Source: a virus
IMG/VR virus record: IMGVR_UViG_3300046533_000883
Span: 1 to 27,485 of that record
Length of the DNA stretch: 27,485 bases
Direction: 5' to 3' (one strand)
Part shown: positions 1-8,051 of the stretch, piece by piece
How positions within the stretch are numbered: position 1 is the first letter of the stretch
Layout: the number at the start of each line of letters is the position of its first letter
Position numbers and translations under genes: made by a program
The notes under the pieces: model-generated
Seen by the model: only the letters and a program-made list of their open reading frames with translations
Databases searched by the model: none
Told to the model about the DNA's origin: nothing

Positions 1-2
1 CC

Positions 3-305
3 AAGATCCTCTTGTCGAGCGGCAACACCAACACCCCGGCGGCCTTCTTCTCCACGACCACGATGTCGGCCAACACCACGGGCAACGTCGTGCCGGTCGG
101 CATCTGGCTGATCCCGTCGACCGCCAATGTGGTGCTGCAAGCCAACAACGGCACGTCGATGGTCAATGTCGGCGTGAGCGGCGCGGGCGGCTTCATCCTC
201 TCCGACGGCATCAACGTGCAATTGCTGGCCTCGGCCAACGTCGCGGCGGTGACGCTGATCGGCATCGACGGCGGCATCCCGATCACCAACACGTTCATCA
301 CGTGA
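3..305 (+). CDS. Small virion protein, 5'-truncated by the window edge
   Basis: An open frame enters from the left edge (first full codon at base 3) and ends with TGA at 303-305; an internal TTG at 12 could start it but has no ribosome binding site, so I treat the gene as incomplete at its N-terminus. The visible ~100 residues are rich in Asn, Thr, Val, Ala and Gly, with alternating beta-strand patterning and no Cys. It resembles the 108-residue protein at 4261-4587 in composition and style. Its position just ahead of the adaptor gene, in the structural block, suggests a capsid decoration or other small virion protein. That role is inferred from place and composition; I do not recognise a named family. 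Confidence 0.6.
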   Translation, partial: KILLSSGNTNTPAAFFSTTTMSANTTGNVVPVGIWLIPSTANVVLQANNGTSMVNVGVSGAGGFILSDGINVQLLASANVAAVTLIGIDGGIPITNTFIT

Positions 306-425
306 GCCGTATCCCATCATCCATCTCATGTGGTTGCGGTCCCCGCTGCATCTGTGTGTGGATGAGCAGGTCCCCTTTCTCATCGGAAGGTGGGAAGGGG
401 GACTGAGCTTCAACGATGAGGAATT
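306..425. other. Short intergenic gap in the structural block
   Basis: 120 bp without a gene between the first structural gene and the adaptor gene. It contains an imperfect hairpin (GTCCCC near 370 pairing with GGGGAC near 398) with no T-run, so it is not a classical terminator. The end carries the ribosome binding site GAGGAA just before the ATG at 426. Confidence 0.5.
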
Positions 426-1271
426 ATGGCGGCCACGCTGCAAGATTACGTGAACGAATGCCGCTTGCTTTTGCATGATGCAAACGCGAACTTTTACACC
501 AATCCCGAACTGATCTCGCAGATCAACGCCGCCCGCGAGCGGGTGGTGCGCGACACCGGCTGTCTCCGCACGCTGCAAGTCACCCAGGTTCCGGCCCCGC
601 CGCCGCCGGGCGGCCTCAACCCGGTGCCGTGGCAAGCGAGCACGCTCGAGAGCCTCAACAGCTACGTCTTCTCCAACATCTTCACTTATCGCGTGACGCA
701 GACCGGCACCTCGGGCACGACCGCGCCGCCTTACCCGGTCGCGACGGCGCAGATCCCGCCATCGACGCCGTTCGCCGACGGCACGGCGATGCTGCAGTTC
801 GTGCAGAACGTCGAGATCCTGCCTTACGCGGTGCTGCCCAATTCGCTCTCGACCATCGACGTGCTCGCCATCAACGTCTACTGGGGCAACAGCCGCATCC
901 CGCTGCGCTACCTGCCGTGGCGCGAGTTCAACGCGCAGCTGCGCTACTGGCAGAACTACATCGGGCGGCCGGTGTGCTTCTCGGTCTACGGCCAGAGCAC
1001 GCTCTACCTCGCGCCCGTGCCCGACCAGATCTACCCGATGGAACTCGACACGGTGATCCTGCCGCAGCCGCTGGTGAGCCTCGCCGACCCGGACGTGATC
1101 AACGACCCGTTCACCACCGCGGTCGGCTACTACGCTTGCCACAAGGCGAAGTTCAAGGAGCAGTCGTTCGGCGAGAGCGACATCTTCATGCAGAAATACA
1201 AGGATCAGATCCAGGCGATCCAGGTCGCCATCATGACCGGCCGCATCCCCAACCCCTACGCGCAGATGTGA
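426..1271 (+). CDS. Head-to-tail adaptor-like structural protein
   Basis: 281 residues, ATG preceded by GAGGAATT. The N-terminus (LQDYVNECRLLLHDANANFY, then ELISQINAARERVVRDTGC) matches the general pattern of phage neck/adaptor proteins, where a short helical segment 'LxxxRxLLhD...ELxxxiNxAReevv' opens the protein. The middle (residues ~50-120) is Pro/Thr-rich and probably inserted. The C-terminal part returns to a helical fold ending in KYKDQIQAIQVA. The gene lies directly before the nozzle gene with a 3-bp gap, the usual order adaptor then nozzle in short-tailed phages. Known: such proteins form a dodecameric ring between portal and nozzle. Inferred: this protein does the same. A DUF6682-type annotation would also fit. 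Confidence 0.6.
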   Translation: MAATLQDYVNECRLLLHDANANFYTNPELISQINAARERVVRDTGCLRTLQVTQVPAPPPPGGLNPVPWQASTLESLNSYVFSNIFTYRVTQTGTSGTTAPPYPVATAQIPPSTPFADGTAMLQFVQNVEILPYAVLPNSLSTIDVLAINVYWGNSRIPLRYLPWREFNAQLRYWQNYIGRPVCFSVYGQSTLYLAPVPDQIYPMELDTVILPQPLVSLADPDVINDPFTTAVGYYACHKAKFKEQSFGESDIFMQKYKDQIQAIQVAIMTGRIPNPYAQM

Positions 1272-1274
1272 GCC

Positions 1275-3251
1275 ATGGCCGTCACCGAGCGGGTCAAGCA
1301 GTATCACATCGTCAAGTCGTTCAAGGGGCTGAACACCAAGGCCAACCGGACGGCGATCGACCAGAACGAGTTCTCCTGGCTCGAGAACGCGATGCCGATC
1401 GGCGACAGCAATCTACGCATCGTGCCGACCGTCTCGGCCTCGGTCGACCTCCTGCGCGCGCCGGTGGCGTGGGACGCGAAGGTCACCAACCTCACCTCCG
1501 ACAATGTCGAGCTCTCCGACTATGTCTTCGCGTTCGAGATCAACGGCGAGCTCCAGGCCTACAACCTGACGCACACGACGCTGATCACCATCGCGCCGGC
1601 CGGGACGTTCAATCCCGCAGGCGCGGAGATCACGCAATGGAAGAACGAGCGCATCATCATCGGCGACCCGACCAAGGGCCTCTTCTCCTGGGACGGCAAC
1701 AACCTCGTCTCGATCGGCTCGGTCGGCTTCATCGGCATCACCGCGCACGGCACCGGCTACACCAGCGCCCCGGCCGTGATCATCGGCGCGCCCGGCGACC
1801 CGCATGGCCAGCAGGCGGTCGGCGAGGCGACCATCTTCGGCAACGGCGTCTCGAGCGTGTTCCTGACCCAGCCCGGCACCGGCTACAGCACCCCGCCCGC
1901 CGTCAGCTTCTCAGGCGGCGGCGGCTCGGGCGCGACCGCCATCGCCAGCCTCATCACCTTCGCGACCGGCACCCTGCAGCTTGTCGTCGCGGCCGGCGGG
2001 GCCGGCTACACCACGACCCCGACGATCACCATCACGGGCGGCGGCGGAACCGGCGCGGCGGCGACCCCGATCGTGTTCGGCAATTCCCTCACCTCGGTGG
2101 TGATGACCAACCCCGGCACCGGCTACACCGATGCCTCGACCGTGGTGGCGACGGTGACCGGCGGCGGCGGGTCGGGTGCGGTGCTGACCCCGGTGCTGAC
2201 CACCGACCCGATCAGCGATGTCGCGACCTTCTCGGGCCGCGTCTGGGTGTCGCAAGGCCGCACCATCACCTTCAGCGCCGCCGGCAGCTACAACGACTTC
2301 ATCTCGGTCTCGGCGGGCAATTTCGTCGCCACCGACACGACCTTGCACGGCAACATCAACGCGCTGCTCGCGGCCAACAACTTCCTCTACTGGTGGGGCG
2401 CGGACTCGATCAACGTCTTCTCGGACGTGCAGGTCAACGGCACCACGGGCGCGACCGTCTTCACCAACACCAACATCTCGGCCTCGATCGGCACCGAGCT
2501 GGTGCACGCGATCTTCCCGTATTTCCGGTCGATCCTGTTCATGAACCGCTACGGCGTCTACGCGCTGGTCGGCTCGACCACGACCAAGTTGTCGGACGCG
2601 CTCGACGGCATCTTCACGCTGATCGACTTCACCAAGCCGGTCACGGGCGGGCAGGTGCTGATCTACAACATCCTCTGCGCCGCGTTCAATTTCTACTACA
2701 TGGACCCGGTGCGGGGGACGATCCCGCTGCAGGCCGTGTTCTTCGACAAGAAGTGGTTCCTGACCAACCAGGGCGCGATCGACCTGACCACCAGCATCCC
2801 GTTTCACGGCCTGATCCATCTCTACGGCACGGGCGGCACCAACCTCGTCAACCTCTATACCGACCCCTTGAGCGCGATCTTCTCGCGCACGCAGATGGCG
2901 CTCAGTCATATCGGCGATCCGGTCAGGGACAAGCAGGCGCTGAAGTTCGGCATCGAGGTGACCTCGGCCATCGGCGTGGCGCTCGAGGCGACCATCGATT
3001 CGGAGATCCGGCAGAGCCCGCTCTATCCGTTCAACACGGTGATCAACTGGGTCAACAACAACGGCCAGGTGATCGGCTGGACCAACAATGTCGGCACCAC
3101 GCTCTACTGGCTGGGCGGCTACGGCTACCAGCTGCTCAAGACCGACGCGCAGCAACTGGGCAAGTATCTGGGGCTGACGATCACCTCGAACGCGGCGCAG
3201 TTCACCCTCAACACCGTCGAGTACGAGCTCGAATATGGAGCGCGTTTTTAG
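1275..3251 (+). CDS. Tail nozzle / tail tubular protein B-like (P22 gp10, T7 gp12 type)
   Basis: 658 residues. The opening segment (FKGLNTKANRTAIDQNEFSW followed by LENAMPIGDSNLRIVPT) is the hallmark 'GLNT...ai.d.efs.leN......lr.rpG' start of phage nozzle / DNA-stabilisation proteins that close the tail end of the particle. Residues ~159-305 carry four tandem copies of a ~41-residue unit beginning G-T/A-G-Y-T/S at 159, 201, 242 and 281, each followed by a V-x-I/F strand and three by a GGGG-S/T-GA turn. This is an inserted beta-rich repeat domain. The remainder is beta-propeller-like. The gene follows the adaptor with a 3-bp gap and is followed without gap by the fibre gene, which fits a neck-nozzle-fibre series. 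The family role is known; assignment of this member rests on motif and order. Confidence 0.7.
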   Translation: MAVTERVKQYHIVKSFKGLNTKANRTAIDQNEFSWLENAMPIGDSNLRIVPTVSASVDLLRAPVAWDAKVTNLTSDNVELSDYVFAFEINGELQAYNLTHTTLITIAPAGTFNPAGAEITQWKNERIIIGDPTKGLFSWDGNNLVSIGSVGFIGITAHGTGYTSAPAVIIGAPGDPHGQQAVGEATIFGNGVSSVFLTQPGTGYSTPPAVSFSGGGGSGATAIASLITFATGTLQLVVAAGGAGYTTTPTITITGGGGTGAAATPIVFGNSLTSVVMTNPGTGYTDASTVVATVTGGGGSGAVLTPVLTTDPISDVATFSGRVWVSQGRTITFSAAGSYNDFISVSAGNFVATDTTLHGNINALLAANNFLYWWGADSINVFSDVQVNGTTGATVFTNTNISASIGTELVHAIFPYFRSILFMNRYGVYALVGSTTTKLSDALDGIFTLIDFTKPVTGGQVLIYNILCAAFNFYYMDPVRGTIPLQAVFFDKKWFLTNQGAIDLTTSIPFHGLIHLYGTGGTNLVNLYTDPLSAIFSRTQMALSHIGDPVRDKQALKFGIEVTSAIGVALEATIDSEIRQSPLYPFNTVINWVNNNGQVIGWTNNVGTTLYWLGGYGYQLLKTDAQQLGKYLGLTITSNAAQFTLNTVEYELEYGARF

Positions 3252-4241
3252 ATGCCGACGCTACCGATCACGGTCCCGAACGTCTTCGCCAACGCGACCA
3301 GCAACATCGCCTTGTCCTTGCTGGATGCGGATTTCCTCGCGGTCTCGCAGGCGATCAACGGCATCGGCAACGGCAGCACGCCGCTGACCAACGTCACAAT
3401 CACGGGCGGCACGCTCACCAACACGACGCTCAACAGCCCCGCGATCAGCGGCGGGTCGATGACCGGCACCAACCTGTCGAACGTCACGATCACGGGCGCT
3501 GCTACGCTGTCGCAGCACGGCCAGTGCCGCCTCATCTACAGCAACGCCAACCAGATCATCCTGCATCCCTATAACGGGCAGGCGATCCAGATCGCGGGCA
3601 TGATCTACGCCATTCCGCCGAACGGCGTGAGCCTCACCAACGCCGGGATGATTGCGAACACGCTCTATTACATCTACGCCTTCGTCAGCGGCGGGGCACT
3701 CGCTCTGGAGTTTTCCACTAACGGGCATGTCGCCTCCCTGGACCCCGGCAATTACGGCGTCGAAGTCAAACAGACCGATGGGACGCACTCGCTGGTTGGC
3801 ATGATCAGAACGACCGGCGCTAGTGGATTCTCCGACACCGATACGTTTCGCGGCGTGGCCTCCTGGTTCAACCGCCGCAATGTTTCGACCTATCTCAACG
3901 GCCCTGTCAACGGCTTCTCGACCTCGAACGCCTGGATAGATTTCAGTCTCGGCACCACCACCTCCATGCTCTGGGGCGATGAGGCGCTCTATGCCTTCAC
4001 GTCGGTGTACGCAGTATCGAGCGCCACCGCCGAAAATCTGGCAATAAGACTCACGTTTAACGGCAACCCGGCGGGGCAACAAGGCGCAGCGTACCTGCCC
4101 ATCGGTGGAGCCGGCACGGCGGTCGATACCTATAACTTCATGCCTGGAGAAGCCCCTATCACCGTGGGTGTGCAAGGCCTCACGCCCGGCACAGATCCAA
4201 AGAATTGTGTTGTCACCCTCACCACAATAACGCGGCAATGA
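3252..4241 (+). CDS. Putative tail fibre / receptor-binding protein
   Basis: 329 residues starting immediately after the nozzle stop codon. Residues ~40-85 contain strand-turn repeats (NVTITGGTLTNTT, NSPAISGGSMTGTNLSNVTI) of the type that form a triple beta-helix or collar in trimeric fibres. Then comes a beta-rich domain with aromatic patches (MIYAIPPNGVSL, LYYIYAFVSGG). The C-terminal half (from base ~3650) looks less GC-rich and less biased in codon use than its neighbours, as often seen in exchanged receptor-binding tips. I infer an adsorption role from position and repeat pattern; no enzymatic motif is visible. Confidence 0.6.
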   Translation: MPTLPITVPNVFANATSNIALSLLDADFLAVSQAINGIGNGSTPLTNVTITGGTLTNTTLNSPAISGGSMTGTNLSNVTITGAATLSQHGQCRLIYSNANQIILHPYNGQAIQIAGMIYAIPPNGVSLTNAGMIANTLYYIYAFVSGGALALEFSTNGHVASLDPGNYGVEVKQTDGTHSLVGMIRTTGASGFSDTDTFRGVASWFNRRNVSTYLNGPVNGFSTSNAWIDFSLGTTTSMLWGDEALYAFTSVYAVSSATAENLAIRLTFNGNPAGQQGAAYLPIGGAGTAVDTYNFMPGEAPITVGVQGLTPGTDPKNCVVTLTTITRQ

Positions 4242-4260
4242 CGCGGAAGGACGCCACGAC

Positions 4261-4587
4261 ATGAGCAGCAACGCCTTCAGCCCCACCGGCAACACGGTGG
4301 TCTTCACCGCCAACGTCGCCGCACCCACCGCGGTGCAGGTGCCTGGCGCAGGCGGCGGGCAGTACCGCGTCGTCAACGCAGGCACGTCGGATGTCTATAT
4401 AGGCAGCGGGTTGACCGCAGCAGCGGCCAATTCGAGCGCGGTGATCATCGGCACCAGCAACGCCACGACCTTCCTGATCTTGGGGCGCACGGTCGAGGTG
4501 TTGAGCCTCGCGCCGAACCTGTTCTTCACCGGGATCACGGCGGCGGGCGGCTCGTCGGTGCTGATCACGCCCGGCGATGGGAGCTGA
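4261..4587 (+). CDS. Small beta-rich virion protein
   Basis: 108 residues; ATG preceded by GGAAGG at good spacing. Pattern of short Val/Ile/Thr strands with Asn/Gly turns (for example VVFTANVAAPTAVQVPG and YRVVNAGTSDVYIGSG) and no Cys. The segment 'QYRVVNAGTSDVYIGSG...' is typical of small proteins beside tail fibre genes in many phages. Similar in composition to the truncated protein at the left edge of the window. Probably a virion component; exact role unknown. Confidence 0.55.
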   Translation: MSSNAFSPTGNTVVFTANVAAPTAVQVPGAGGGQYRVVNAGTSDVYIGSGLTAAAANSSAVIIGTSNATTFLILGRTVEVLSLAPNLFFTGITAAGGSSVLITPGDGS

Positions 4588-4589
4588 CC

Positions 4590-5069
4590 ATGACCTTGCG
4601 CGCCGTCAGCGACACCGGCACCAGAGGGCAATATCCCGGCACGACCACCAACGACAACGCCTTGCCGGGCATGATCGGTGAGTATCTGCTCTCCGACATC
4701 CCGAAAGTGTCATCGGTCGGGCTGACGAACAACGTCACCGCCAATATCGCAACGATCGCGCTCACGGCCGGCGATTGGGATGTATGGATCAATGGGGCGT
4801 TGATGGGCGTCACCGCCACCGCTCTCGGCAATGCAAATTTTTACATTTCGTCAACCTCGCTCGGTGGCAACAACACGAACGGAGCCGTCGCGCGCCTCGC
4901 ATACAACCCCGCCACCGCGCCCTTCGCCAGCGGTGACTTGACGCTGGACATTGGCCCGTGGCGTGTGAGCTTGGCCGCTCCCGCAACCTATTATTTCACC
5001 GCCTTGTGCGGCTTTGCCAGCGGCGCATTGAGCGCTTATGGCTGCATCCAGGCGCGGCGGGCACGCTGA
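4590..5069 (+). CDS. Tail-associated beta-sandwich protein
   Basis: 159 residues with ribosome binding site GGGAG before the ATG. The stretch LTNNVTANIATIALTAGDWD is a recurrent motif of phage tail fibre and tail tip proteins (strand-turn followed by 'LtaGdWdv'). It is followed by a hydrophobic Gly-rich core and a short basic tail (ARRAR). Its stop codon overlaps the next start (5069). Most likely a fibre accessory or receptor-binding protein. This is inference from the motif and the neighbourhood. Confidence 0.55.
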   Translation: MTLRAVSDTGTRGQYPGTTTNDNALPGMIGEYLLSDIPKVSSVGLTNNVTANIATIALTAGDWDVWINGALMGVTATALGNANFYISSTSLGGNNTNGAVARLAYNPATAPFASGDLTLDIGPWRVSLAAPATYYFTALCGFASGALSAYGCIQARRAR

Positions 5070-5413
5070 TGGACATGAGCGCGCTGTCATCGGCCGAGTT
5101 CGGCAACGTCGAGTCGCTCAACGCGATGCTGTTCGAGAACGGCATGCAGCATCAGCTCTTCCGCGACACCGTGTTCCGCCTGGGCCAGAGCGTGCCTGCC
5201 TATCCGCTGATGGAGGCCGATGTCGACAACCTCGACGACTGGCTGATCGCGCATCAGGACGAGCATCAGGCTTATGCGTCGCTCCTGGGCCTCAACAACC
5301 CGTTCAATCTGCTCGATGTCGACTGGAACGACCAGGATCAGTTCTACGATTGGATTTCGTCGCATTTGTTCATCCACGAGACGATTGCGAGCGCCTTGGG
5401 GGTCGTCGGATGA
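5069..5413 (+). CDS. Small acidic protein of the tail block, unknown function
   Basis: 114 residues starting at the ATG that overlaps the previous stop (ATGGACATGAGC; a second ATG two codons later is an alternative start). Strongly acidic and hydrophilic with clustered Asp/Glu/His and aromatic residues (NLDDWLIAHQDEHQAYASLL, VDWNDQDQFYDWISSH); predicted all-helical. Ends by overlapping the next gene in ATGA fashion, so it is translated in series. I do not recognise a family. Confidence 0.65.
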   Translation: MDMSALSSAEFGNVESLNAMLFENGMQHQLFRDTVFRLGQSVPAYPLMEADVDNLDDWLIAHQDEHQAYASLLGLNNPFNLLDVDWNDQDQFYDWISSHLFIHETIASALGVVG

Positions 5414-5892
5414 GCCCTCCAAACCCGCCCCCGCAAGGCCCGCAGCAGCAGGATCTGTCACAGAACCCGCAAGCGGTTCAGCAATTCAACGAGACCGCGG
5501 AGATCCTCTGGGGCAGCGCGCAGAAAGAGGGCTTGCCGCCGGGCATGACGCGCGATCGATATCTCGGCGCGGTCGCGCAGAAGCTCAAGCAAGGAACGCG
5601 GCTGGCACAAATTGGCAAGACCGTGTTTTTATTGACGCCAATAGAGCCGCTCGTGCTGGAGTTGCACACCTCGACATTGGAGGACGGCAAGGCGCTGGTG
5701 CAGCGCTATGTGGTTGCAGCAAAGACGGCCAAGCAGCAGGGCATCAAGAAGATCATCAGTTACGCGGATAGTCCTGCGTTTGTGAAACTTGCGAAGGCGA
5801 CCGGATTGCCCGTGAAGATCACGCAAGAGCCGCACATGGACGAGATCACCGGGCAAATGAAGCCGATGTACAAGTTCGAGCTGGACCTCTGA
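5410..5892 (+). CDS. Internal-virion-associated protein resembling T7 gp13 / GNAT fold
   Basis: 160 residues; ATGA overlap with the previous stop and GGGGGT upstream. Residues 1-25 are a Pro/Gln-rich tail. From ~60 a compact alpha/beta domain follows the order of GNAT-like phage proteins: strand (TVFLLTPIEPLVLELHTS), helix (KALVQRYVVAAKTAKQQG), strand (IKKIISYAD), then 'SPAFVKLAKATGLPVK', which parallels the T7 gp13 pattern 'N-s-x-h-i-r-f-l-k-t-i-G-a'. It stands just before the large internal-virion genes, as gp13 stands before gp14-16 in T7. The relationship is inferred from memory of that pattern and needs a profile search. Confidence 0.5.
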   Translation: MSPPNPPPQGPQQQDLSQNPQAVQQFNETAEILWGSAQKEGLPPGMTRDRYLGAVAQKLKQGTRLAQIGKTVFLLTPIEPLVLELHTSTLEDGKALVQRYVVAAKTAKQQGIKKIISYADSPAFVKLAKATGLPVKITQEPHMDEITGQMKPMYKFELDL

Positions 5893-5893
5893 C

Positions 5894-8008
5894 ATGCCCG
5901 TTCTCGCGATCATCATCCCGATTGCCGTCGACCTCGCGGTTACGACGGTAGCGGCGGATCTGATCGCCACGATCGCGGTCAGCACCTTGGTGATCGATGT
6001 TGCGGCGGGCGTCATCGGCGGCATTGCCGGCGGCATCGTGTCGGCGGAACTGACTGGCGGCGATGTCGGCAAAGCGGCGCTGCTGGGTGGGCTTGGCGGC
6101 GGCTTGAGCGGCGGCCTGGCCGCGGCAGGCGGGCTCACGGGCGGCATCGTCAAGACTGTTGCCAATGCGACGAACCTGCCGACTGGCGTCGTCAACACGG
6201 TACTGAAGGCGGCGGAAGGCGCAGGCATCGGCGCGGGCCGGGCCTTAGCGACCGGCGGCAATATCGGGCAGGGGGCGCTGGCGGGCGGGATCTCGGGCCT
6301 CGGCAGCGGCCTCGGCGGTCAGTTCGATTACGCCGGCATCGCAAAGGATACCGGCCTGCCCGAGAATGTCGTGCAGGGCGTGCTCAACGCCGCGGGCAAG
6401 GCGGGGTTCGGGGCGGGCGCTGCGGCGGCCACGGGGCAGGATGTCGGGCTCTCGGCGCTGTCGGGCGCGGCGCAGGGCGCGCTGCCGCCGGCAATCAAAG
6501 CGGCATTTGATGGAGCAAAAGCGGCTTACAACGCGGCGTTTGCCCCGGCTCAGGACGCTGCGACCCAAGCGGCGCAGGATGCCTACGCCCAGATCGTCAC
6601 CCCGGCGCAGAACCAACTCAACGCGCTCGAGCAGCAGGGTCAGGACTATCTCGATAGCTACAAGGCGGGCTTAACGGATCAGGTCCAGGCCGCGCAGGAC
6701 AAATATCAGAGCGCCATCGACAGCGTGAACAGAAATGTCGGCGCGCAGCTGCTGGCGGCGGGGCGGCTCGACGATTTCACCAAGGTCGGCTTCAACTATT
6801 CCCAAGCGGAGCAGTCGATCGAGCTATGGCAAGCATACAATCAGGCGAAAAGCGATTTTCAAACGGTGACGCAGCAGACCGCCACCGAGTGGAACTCGAT
6901 CCAGCAGATGGTGCAGCAGCAATTCGACCAAGCAGCCCAGCCTCTGGTGCAGACGATCCAGAACGCGGGCAGCGACCCGAGCGTGCAGCAGGCCTACGAC
7001 ACGACGCTGCAGCAGAACCTCGCCCCGGCGCAGGAGAAGCTCGCTGCGGCCGAGGCTGCGGTGCAACAGGCCACCGACGCAGCATCGGGCGGCCCGAAAG
7101 AAGGACCGGCCCCGAGCTATCAGTATTACTCGACGTTCGACCAACTGAACGCCGCGTTCCCCGGGCAAAACTTCCCCGGTGACGTCATCCATCTCTCGCA
7201 GCCGGATTCGTCCGGTAATCCCGCCGGCTACTATGTGATGCCGCCGGGAGGTAGCCTCGCCGGGACCGGCGATGTGGCTCCCCCGGTCGCAGGCGGCGGC
7301 GGCGCAGGCGGCGCGCCCAGCCCGGCACAAGGCGCGACCACCGGCCCGGATACGACCGGCGGCGGCGCGACAGCGGCCGGCAGCACGCCAACCACCAGCC
7401 GCGATCAGCAGCTGCTCAATCTCACCGGCCTGTCAAAAGACACCGCGCCGCAGCAAGGCGTGAGCACGACCAACCTCGATTTCGGCACCTTCAGCGCGCC
7501 CGTCCCGAGCACGCACGACCAGCAGATCCGCACCCTCGCCGGCCTCTCGACCGCGCCGACGGCCAGCCAGACGGCGGCCGCGGCGGCCGATAGCGGCGGC
7601 AGCACCGCGGGCACGGGCACCTCGCCCGGCACCGGCAGCGGCACCGGCACGACCTCGGGCGGCGGCGGCACCGGGACTGGCGCAGGCGGCGCAGGCACCG
7701 GCACGGGCGCAGGCGGCACCGACGGGACCGGCGGCGGGGGCGAGGGCGGCACCGGCTCGGGCGGCGGCAAGACCCTCGATTTCGGCGCGGGCACCATCCC
7801 GCTGCCGCAGCGGCGGCCGGCAGGCACCACCGGCCCGGCCGTGCCCGACATTCCCGGCCCCGGCTCGCAGGCGCTGTCCCAGGCGCTCGCGGCCCCCGCG
7901 ATCGGCTATTCGCCGGGGGGAGACGTGTTCGGCGTACTGGGAAAACGTACTCCGGTCTGGAACAAGAGTTCGCTGCGCGCCGAGGACACCAGCGGGGTCA
8001 GCGGGTGA
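5894..8008 (+). CDS. Large Gly/Ala/Gln-rich internal virion (ejection) protein candidate
   Basis: 704 residues, one base after the previous stop. Residues 1-80 are very hydrophobic with Gly-zipper spacing (VIGGIAGGIVSAEL, GGLGGGLSGGLAAAGG), suited to membrane insertion. Residues ~100-215 contain two related blocks beginning 'TNLPTGVVNTVLKAAEGAG' and 'TGLPENVVQGVLNAAGKAG', a clear internal duplication. Residues ~225-400 are Gln/Ala-rich and probably coiled-coil. Residues ~565-640 are almost pure Gly/Thr/Ser/Ala (GTGTGAGG repeats). This architecture suits proteins stored in the capsid and ejected into the host envelope. No catalytic motif such as a lytic transglycosylase is visible. Role inferred. 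Confidence 0.6.
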   Translation: MPVLAIIIPIAVDLAVTTVAADLIATIAVSTLVIDVAAGVIGGIAGGIVSAELTGGDVGKAALLGGLGGGLSGGLAAAGGLTGGIVKTVANATNLPTGVVNTVLKAAEGAGIGAGRALATGGNIGQGALAGGISGLGSGLGGQFDYAGIAKDTGLPENVVQGVLNAAGKAGFGAGAAAATGQDVGLSALSGAAQGALPPAIKAAFDGAKAAYNAAFAPAQDAATQAAQDAYAQIVTPAQNQLNALEQQGQDYLDSYKAGLTDQVQAAQDKYQSAIDSVNRNVGAQLLAAGRLDDFTKVGFNYSQAEQSIELWQAYNQAKSDFQTVTQQTATEWNSIQQMVQQQFDQAAQPLVQTIQNAGSDPSVQQAYDTTLQQNLAPAQEKLAAAEAAVQQATDAASGGPKEGPAPSYQYYSTFDQLNAAFPGQNFPGDVIHLSQPDSSGNPAGYYVMPPGGSLAGTGDVAPPVAGGGGAGGAPSPAQGATTGPDTTGGGATAAGSTPTTSRDQQLLNLTGLSKDTAPQQGVSTTNLDFGTFSAPVPSTHDQQIRTLAGLSTAPTASQTAAAAADSGGSTAGTGTSPGTGSGTGTTSGGGGTGTGAGGAGTGTGAGGTDGTGGGGEGGTGSGGGKTLDFGAGTIPLPQRRPAGTTGPAVPDIPGPGSQALSQALAAPAIGYSPGGDVFGVLGKRTPVWNKSSLRAEDTSGVSG

Positions 8009-8028
8009 CGATTTCGCTGCCAAAAACA

Positions 8029-8044
8029 TGTTTCACGTGGAACA
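8029..8044. promoter_or_regulatory. parS: parS-like ParB binding site
   Basis: TGTTTCACGTGGAACA matches the canonical 16-bp bacterial chromosomal centromere consensus TGTTNCACGTGNAACA at every fixed position and is palindromic except for one base pair. It lies between two internal-virion genes and overlaps the ribosome binding region of the second. No ParA or ParB gene is present in this window. By simple counting, 14 fixed bases are expected about once per 2.7 x 10^8 positions, so chance is unlikely here. Confidence 0.75.
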
Positions 8045-8051
8045 TTCAGCC

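Noticed and set aside
629-3574. 981-residue rightward open frame
   Set aside because: It overlaps the adaptor and nozzle genes in another frame, has Arg/His/Asp-rich composition typical of GC-rich shadow frames, and no ribosome binding site.
7179-7186. Second TGACGTCA site resembling the core of the 16270 palindrome
   Set aside because: Only the 8-bp core matches and it lies inside a coding region; such a match is likely by chance.
8028-8051. Upstream start MFHVEHSA for the internal virion gene
   Set aside because: The residues are the translation of the parS-like palindrome and no ribosome binding site lies before this ATG; ATG 8052 has GGAA upstream.
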